A stretch of 11,010 nucleotides of DNA from Acanthaster planci. Lineage: Eukaryota > Echinodermata > Asteroidea > Valvatida > Acanthasteridae. Position numbers and translations under genes: made by a program. The notes below the pieces were generated by a model. That model did not search any database, was not told the DNA's origin, and was given only the letters and a program-made list of their open reading frames with translations. The stretch is taken from assembly GCF_001949145.1 (NCBI RefSeq), contig NW_019091490.1, positions 1,213,322-1,224,331 of the forward strand, written 5' to 3'. Each line of letters begins with the position of its first letter. Within the stretch, counting starts at the first letter, position 1. Positions 10,101-11,010 of the stretch are shown one piece after another.

Positions 10101-10565
10101 GCAGTATTCAGGAAGGACTTTGATTTCTTGACTGTGCATAGTCAACATTCAATTTGTGTTCTGTGGACTGAAAACCCATATCCGACTCACCCATAAATAG
10201 GTGCTTTCTTCTTTGTACAGATGTACCAGTTATCTGAAATATATGCCATCCATGTTGTTCGAAGCTTTAGATTTGGTGGGAGATTTCTAGAAATGATCTT
10301 TTATATCCAGTGACAGATCGCTCCTTTGGAAATTTAACTCGTGGGGATTTTGGGGTAGAAGGGCGACGGATATTGTAAGACCAAAAATTCTATGTGCTTG
10401 TCTTGTGTACTGCAAACTTCATGAGAATGAAGTTGCCTGAGTGTCAGACTTACCGTCGAGTGCTATGGACAAGACCTTCTTGTCCACCAGCCAATTCAGG
10501 ACGACCTCTTCCTGAATGGCAGTACGATGGTTCCTTGTGGAGGAGTCTTCAATCAATTTAGCAAT
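1003..10565 (-). CDS. USP24: USP24-like ubiquitin carboxyl-terminal hydrolase, ten internal exons (gene partial at both ends)
   Basis: Ten minus-strand exons splice into one uninterrupted 480-codon frame; every intron is GT-AG. Splice phases agree across all nine junctions: phase 1 at the first junction, phase 0 at the other eight, and a phase 2 end on the last exon. The product lines up in order and almost without gaps with my recollection of vertebrate USP24, for example VLSIALDGNID, QYCDRLKG, LLSLIGRIGRE, VVPALRQLH, DGRYT, CFEWF and LFKEKLLKLD. USP9X is recognisably related but more distant. USP24 is a giant cytosolic/nuclear deubiquitinase that removes ubiquitin from protein substrates. 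This slice is helical armadillo/HEAT-like scaffold upstream of the ubiquitin-like and catalytic domains, so no catalytic Cys/His box is expected or seen. By recall it corresponds very roughly to residues 400-900 of about 2600. No frameshift or in-frame stop appears, so the gene looks functional. Start and stop codons lie outside the window. Confidence 0.93.
1313..1404 (+). repeat. tRNA-like Pol III unit (SINE head or tRNA pseudogene)
   Basis: An A box TGGTCGAGTGG (1322-1332) and a perfect-consensus B box GGTTCGAGTCC (1367-1377) are 34 nt apart. A run of six T (1399-1404) follows as a possible Pol III terminator. A perfect 7-bp inverted pair, CAAGCTC (1313-1319) and GAGCTTG (1387-1393), closes the unit, and a TGCAC/GTGCG stem with a 6-nt loop sits where the anticodon arm belongs. 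It is not a normal tRNA: the anticodon loop is one base short, and six bases (CCCGGT) separate the T arm from the closing stem. A tRNA-derived SINE head or a degenerate tRNA is most likely. It runs opposite to the host gene. Confidence 0.7.
1399..1404 (+). terminator. T6 tract, possible Pol III terminator
   Basis: Six consecutive T begin 5 nt after the closing stem of the tRNA-like unit. This is enough in principle to end a Pol III transcript of roughly 85-90 nt. Its use is inferred from position only. Confidence 0.35.
1516..1756. mobile_element. Short nonautonomous element, copy 1 (241 bp)
   Basis: The ends are TATCCGCCCCGAG (1516-1528) and CTCGGAGCGGATA (1744-1756), inverted repeats matching at 12 of 13 positions. 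A second copy in the same orientation lies at 6327-6536. Shared blocks include GAAGTGCACCCCC, AGAAAGACAG, a GCGTACYCAGCRTGC block, GTCAAACG, GGTGAGTAC and an identical 3' end from CCCTCTTTTGTTCC onward. The last 15 bases before the final TA, at 1740-1754, are a perfect palindrome: TCCGCTC, G, GAGCGGA. It carries no coding potential of its own. It could be a TA-duplicating TIR MITE (TA at both edges) or a Helentron-type short element with a terminal hairpin. Copy 1 has about 20 extra AT-rich bases near 1628-1648. Confidence 0.8.
1981..2008. repeat. Perfect 9-bp hairpin
   Basis: CTCCATGAA (1981-1989) is the exact reverse complement of TTCATGGAG (2000-2008), with a 10-nt loop. It lies about 210 nt upstream (by window coordinate) of the exon I donor. 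Its function is unknown; it may be the remnant of a decayed inverted-repeat element. Confidence 0.55.
2213..2353 (-). CDS. USP24: USP24-like exon I
   Basis: This exon is 141 nt, phase 0 to phase 0, 47 residues (product residues 379-425). The acceptor is cccccggag, behind a C-rich tract, and the donor is gtaagc. The peptide contains VVEKLDLYGLDFMWQIALE, EEIADQAIKQLM and YTNLSRKLKK. The 'EL-G-D--W', 'IA--AI-L' and 'YTNL--RL' blocks are among the best-conserved parts of the USP9X/USP24 scaffold. Cys and Met are enriched in the middle (MKMCY) compared with the vertebrate proteins I recall. Confidence 0.93.
2354..3183 (-). other. Intron between exons H and I
   Basis: This 830-nt intron holds a minus-strand SINE-like repeat near 2965-3130. 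The rest (2354-2960) is unremarkable intron sequence. A plus-strand open frame at 2578-2829 shows no recognisable domain. Confidence 0.75.
2965..3130 (-). repeat. SINE-like interspersed repeat (TTGGGCA..CCACTTT type)
   Basis: Read on the minus strand, a decayed tRNA-like part comes first. It has GAACTCGTCATTCTGACGGG in the anticodon-arm area and GGGCTCAAATT in place of a B box. It is followed by TTCTTGGGCAGGCCACTTTA, then CCTCTCTCCACCC and GTGCAAATGGGTATAGGCG. This order (tRNA-related head, 'cttgggcaaggcacttta', 'cctctctccaccc', 'aaatgggta') is one I recognise from abundant repeats in lancelet, sea urchin and other invertebrate genomes. Both box equivalents are mutated, so the copy is old and probably silent. 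Boundaries are approximate. Confidence 0.6.
3184..3372 (-). CDS. USP24: USP24-like exon H
   Basis: This exon is 189 nt, phase 0 to phase 0, 63 residues (product residues 316-378). The acceptor is tttctctgtcag and the donor is gtgagt, a strong site. The peptide opens TCFEWFRVGLTDLEQDTQ and continues QLFKEKLLKLDP, GFECVKTYFETVN and LKKMATGL. The C-F-WF opening, the 'L-LDP' block and the 'G--CF--FF--VN' block are shared by USP9X and USP24; the spacing and the LFKEK.LKL wording favour USP24. Exon G ends ELDQE and this exon starts TCFEWF, which reproduces the family's continuous CELD-E-CFEWF stretch across the splice site. Confidence 0.94.
3373..3842 (-). other. Intron between exons G and H
   Basis: This is a 470-nt intron with nothing recognisable in it apart from splice signals: donor gtaacg below 3843 and acceptor tctctgtcag above 3372. 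The plus-strand frame at 3481-3693 is low-complexity A-rich translation with no known domain. Confidence 0.75.
3843..3974 (-). CDS. USP24: USP24-like exon G
   Basis: This exon is 132 nt, phase 0 to phase 0, 44 residues (product residues 272-315). The acceptor is tgttccgacag, behind a good T-rich tract, and the donor is gtaacg. The peptide contains HLRFLAFILQEGALYL, then REIWDCLV and ACELDQE. The counterpart in both USP24 and USP9X is a FL.F.L.....L......IW.CL helical pair. This is one of the segments conserved across the whole USP9X/USP24 group. The 311-nt intron to exon F is the shortest in the window. Confidence 0.93.
3975..4285 (-). other. Intron between exons F and G
   Basis: This is a 311-nt intron with donor gtgaga and acceptor ttgttccgacag. 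The minus frame stays open through most of it and into exon G, so a retained-intron reading would look like a 145-codon chance protein. Nothing else is seen. Confidence 0.8.
4286..4435 (-). CDS. USP24: USP24-like exon F
   Basis: This exon is 150 nt, phase 0 to phase 0, 50 residues (product residues 222-271). The acceptor is tggcctgtag and the donor is gtgaga. The peptide contains LNKNYDIIKLTTQSLLKYHK, then a Gly/Pro-rich linker (LEGKPLGPQVS), then IDGRYTHEE. USP24 has the same order: a K.FEIVKL..SL helix, a Gly-rich linker and V.DGRYT. The linker is variable in sequence but similar in length to the vertebrate one. An in-frame ATG lies 13 codons upstream at 4474-4472, but it is intronic and should not be read as a start. 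Confidence 0.9.
4533..4651. mobile_element. Foldback / MITE-like element with 34-nt imperfect TIRs
   Basis: The left arm 4533-4566 and the right arm 4618-4651 are inverted copies agreeing at about 27 of 34 positions. They include the perfect GCTCAGGAGA (4557-4566) with TCTCCTGAGC (4618-4627), plus the TAAGA, AAAC and GTCT blocks. The right arm itself contains a perfect 8-bp hairpin, TCTTAAAC-GTTA-GTTTAAGA (4631-4650). A direct copy of TAAGACCAGC occurs at 4549-4558 and 4646-4655. It has no coding potential and no clear target duplication. It lies about 100 nt upstream in transcription of the exon F acceptor. Confidence 0.65.
5293..5520. mobile_element. MITE with 25-bp perfect terminal inverted repeats (228 bp)
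   Basis: The ends are exact inverted copies over 25 bp. The left end begins GGTAATTCCAGAAATTAG at 5293 and continues GGGTCCA; the right end finishes CTAATTTCTGGAATTACC at 5520. A second inverted block, GTGTCCCTGTTACA (5334-5347) with TGTAACAGGGACAC, lies just inside, so the arms extend to about 55 bp with mismatches. The interior is AT-rich and non-coding. I could not see a convincing target-site duplication, so the superfamily is not assigned. Strong arm identity suggests fairly recent activity. Confidence 0.82.
5671..5751 (-). CDS. USP24: USP24-like exon E (short)
   Basis: This exon is 81 nt, phase 0 to phase 0, 27 residues (product residues 195-221). The acceptor is ctctcacgcag and the donor is gtacgt. 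The peptide begins GSLVVPALRQLHSITR and ends KQSYTKDK. The VVPALRQLH core is near-identical to USP24, and USP9X has a related V-PAL-Q motif. In the vertebrate USP24 I recall, a linker of about 25 residues lies between the DIK. end of the preceding exon and this core. Here the join is direct, as in USP9X. Either the linker is a vertebrate addition or a small exon in the 5752-7115 intron was missed; I did not find one by eye. Confidence 0.88.
5752..7115 (-). other. Intron between exons D and E (largest)
   Basis: This 1364-nt intron contains copy 2 of the short mobile element (6327-6536). It also has an A-rich plus-strand stretch around 6085-6300 and an 8-bp inverted pair, AGGCCGTT (6042-6049) with AACGGCCT (6075-6082). 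No extra coding exon for the vertebrate USP24 linker was found by eye. Confidence 0.75.
6327..6536. mobile_element. Short nonautonomous element, copy 2 (210 bp)
   Basis: This copy has the same orientation and same ends as the one at 1516-1756: TATCCGCCCCGAG at 6327-6339 and CTCGGAGCGGAT at 6525-6536. It carries the same perfect terminal palindrome TCCGCTC-G-GAGCGGA at 6521-6535. It is about 30 bp shorter, chiefly because it lacks the AT-rich insertion. Similarity to copy 1 stops abruptly after GGAT, which defines the 3' edge. The 5' edge is flanked by TA but the 3' edge reads TT, so a TA duplication is not clean here. Confidence 0.8.
7116..7373 (-). CDS. USP24: USP24-like exon D (longest exon)
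   Basis: This exon is 258 nt, phase 0 to phase 0, 86 residues (product residues 109-194). I place the start at the GCC after tccccaag. This gives LIQK|AWTTENDRIQEKLL across the junction, matching USP24, where LIQK is followed directly by an aromatic Trp helix. The reading frame stays open 28 codons further upstream, to the TAA at 7458-7460. The AGs at 7457-7456 and 7427-7426 would enter in the wrong phase, so 7373 is the only acceptor that keeps frame. The polypyrimidine tract there is weak. Key motifs are LLSLIGRIGREVR, KVLELLWDLAHLP, the helix LQHALEEQLAIL, and a C-terminal ISRCVGDIKK. The donor is gtgaga. Leu-rich paired helices are typical of an armadillo-like fold. Confidence 0.92.
7374..8505 (-). 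other. Intron between exons C and D, with T-rich segment
   Basis: In this 1132-nt intron, roughly 7550-7950 is strongly T-rich on the plus strand (A-rich in the transcript). This produces long hydrophobic-looking chance frames at 7620-7826 and 7765-7947. An ACACATG/CATGTGT hairpin lies near 8015-8030. No gene or defined repeat was recognised. Confidence 0.75.
8506..8613 (-). CDS. USP24: USP24-like exon C
   Basis: This exon is 108 nt, phase 0 to phase 0, 36 residues (product residues 73-108). The acceptor is cctctaatag and the donor is gtatgc. The peptide contains TVVENIHSIMSAAAVKFN followed by EQLEHLFYLIQK. USP24 has an ENIHTI..AAAVKFN segment and an LNHLF.LIQK segment at the same spacing, and the B-C join needs no gap or insertion. 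This is a helix-turn-helix element of the scaffold with no catalytic role. Confidence 0.92.
8614..9273 (-). other. Intron between exons B and C
   Basis: This 660-nt intron contains the 41-bp tandem duplication at 8994-9075 and related degraded words nearby (CCATGAGTTTTCCAGAACTG at 8811). Otherwise it is unremarkable. Confidence 0.75.
8994..9075. repeat. Tandem duplication, 41-bp unit, two copies
   Basis: The unit begins TTGACTTCCATGACTTTTCC. Copies run 8994-9034 and 9035-9075 and differ at two positions (39 of 41 identical). The CCATGACTTTTCCA wording is common in subterminal regions of hAT-like MITEs in many animals, so this may be a fragment of one; no TIRs were found to confirm it. Confidence 0.85.
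9274..9377 (-). CDS. USP24: USP24-like exon B
   Basis: This exon is 104 nt, phase 1 to phase 0. Its first two bases (GC) complete the Gly codon begun in exon A, which gives LDGNID across the junction; this is the strongest single proof of the exon A-B join. The acceptor is ttggtacag and the donor is gtgagg. The 34 further residues include NIDKSQYCDRLKGIV, LGTKLSQEEL and GIWNMQ. These match a USP24 helical pair; USP9X has a more distant counterpart with an 'LDNIW' helix. GC-rich third positions contrast with the AT-rich flanking introns. Confidence 0.92.
9464..9563. repeat. 100-nt branched foldback structure
   Basis: The outer stem pairs 9464-9479 with 9548-9563 (15 of 16 bp), including perfect CTGCGGGGCCA with TGGCCCCGCAG. 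Inside are two further arms: GCACACTCA (9480-9488) with TGAGTGAGTGC (9503-9513, two-base bulge), and AAGGGTG-CAA-CACCCTT (9522-9538). It could fold as a three-way junction on either strand, because all pairs are Watson-Crick. It could be a structured RNA, a MITE or a pseudogene of a small RNA; nothing identifies it further. Confidence 0.7.
9761..9995. mobile_element. Inverted-repeat element with telomere-like arms
   Basis: TTAACCCTAACC (9773-9784) is mirrored by GGTTAGGGTTAA (9978-9989), and AACCTTCCCC (9781-9790) by GGGGAAGGTT (9948-9957). The edges TCGTGT and ACTCG are also roughly inverted. Inside are two perfect hairpins: ACAGAATTAAACA (9797-9809) with TGTTTAATTCTGT (9819-9831), and CACAAAGT (9917-9924) with ACTTTGTG (9935-9942). 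The open frame spanning it is a by-product of the repeat. It is most likely a MITE; boundaries are approximate and no target duplication is clear. Confidence 0.65.
10454..10565 (-). CDS. USP24: USP24-like exon A (first in window)
   Basis: This exon is 112 nt, phase 0 to phase 1, and encodes product residues 1-37 plus the first base of a split Gly codon. The acceptor reads cggcattcag just upstream and the donor is gtaagt, a near-consensus site. The peptide starts IAKLIEDSS and ends NWLVDKKVLSIALD. This matches the USP24 segment where a KLIEDS helix is followed by a WLVE..VLSIAL helix. The intervening stretch (TRNHRTAIQEEVV) is the least conserved part. The preceding exon should encode the 'NSLKE'-type helix of USP24. 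I searched the minus strand up to 11010 for it and found nothing, so that intron is at least 445 nt long. Confidence 0.88.
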
Positions 10566-11010
10566 CTGAATGCCGAAAGAAAGGAACAATACCAGATAAC
10601 TAAAAACTCTCTGTGAATTCCCGCATGAGAGAACGCAAACGGAAGGTTGACAAGATTGACCAAGGTTTTTCTGGGGTCTTAATCACTTCGCGCCAGTGGC
10701 AGTTATCAATGTTGATGATGTTAGGGCGGGATAATTATCATTTTTTCCTGTTTTCAAAATCCCATCTTCATTTACTGGACACTTACACCCACACGAAGGA
10801 CTGTCTGGTGTCTACTCTAATCTGACAGACAACATCTACTGATGCTGGAGTATTTCTCCCAGGCCTGCTGCCTTGTAAAAAGAGCCGACGTTGTGTGGTG
10901 TTACGTAATTTTCTTTTGTTCACAAAACTGGCACAGTGCGCTGCTGACCTCTTTTCAACAGGGGCCAGATTAGCGTGCAGCGGTACTGTGTGGCTCATCA
11001 CTGCGGTGAA
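10566..11010 (-). other. Partial intron upstream of exon A
   Basis: There are 445 nt before the first exon in the window. No preceding USP24 exon was found on the minus strand. The 72-codon frame at 10783-11001 does not match the expected USP24 helix. No repeat was recognised. Confidence 0.7.

Larger units (their letters stand above)
9378..10453 (-). other. Intron between exons A and B
   Basis: This 1076-nt intron holds a 100-nt structured foldback (9464-9563) and an inverted-repeat element with telomere-like arms (about 9761-9995). The remainder (10000-10453) shows only a CTTCAT-GAGA-ATGAAG mini-hairpin near 10419-10434. Confidence 0.8.

Noticed and set aside
1003-10565. USP9X/fat facets orthologue instead of USP24
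   Set aside because: Several blocks (GNID..QYCDR, AAAVKFN, LIGRIGRE, VVPALRQLH, DGRYT, the T/A-rich tail of exon J) fit USP24 much better. USP9X shares only the general helix pattern.
1-11010. CRISPR array, prokaryotic operon, or endogenous viral gene
   Set aside because: There are no regularly spaced repeats, no ribosome binding sites or operon structure, and no viral polymerase, integrase or capsid motifs. The spliced animal gene settles the context.

Overview
The window is invertebrate-looking animal nuclear DNA holding an internal slice of one protein-coding gene on the minus strand. Reading the minus strand from high to low coordinates, ten exons (10454-10565, 9274-9377, 8506-8613, 7116-7373, 5671-5751, 4286-4435, 3843-3974, 3184-3372, 2213-2353, 1003-1169) each sit between an AG acceptor and a GT donor. 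They join in one open frame of 1442 nt: 480 codons plus 2 nt. The product matches, segment by segment and in order, the N-terminal helical (armadillo/HEAT-like) part of the large deubiquitinase USP24. The related USP9X/fat facets family is clearly a more distant match. Neither end of the gene is here. The upstream exons (N-terminal UBA-containing part) lie beyond 11010. The downstream exons (ubiquitin-like and catalytic USP regions) lie beyond position 1.

Layout in transcription order: 11010-10566 partial intron; exon A (10565-10454); intron with a telomere-motif inverted-repeat element (about 9761-9995) and a 100-nt foldback (9464-9563); exon B; intron with a 41-bp tandem duplication (8994-9075); exon C; intron with a strongly T-rich stretch (about 7550-7950); exon D; intron with copy 2 of a short mobile element (6327-6536) and an A-rich stretch; exon E; intron with a 228-bp MITE (5293-5520) and a foldback element (about 4533-4651); exons F, G and H separated by short introns; intron with a minus-strand SINE-like repeat (about 2965-3130) before exon I; intron with copy 1 of the mobile element (1516-1756) and a tRNA-like Pol III unit (1313-1404); exon J; partial intron from 1002 down to 1.

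Organism: exons are GC-rich at third positions, while introns are AT-rich, 0.3-1.4 kb long and packed with short nonautonomous repeats. The 'TTGGGCAGGCCACTTT...CTCTCCACCC' repeat type is one I associate with lancelets, sea urchins, hemichordates and other marine invertebrates. I cannot name the species. No prokaryotic signals, CRISPR arrays, viral genes or complete intronless genes were seen. What is unusual is mainly the repeat content of the introns: at least six distinct small structured or mobile elements in 11 kb, including a same-strand pair whose 3' end is a perfect palindrome.
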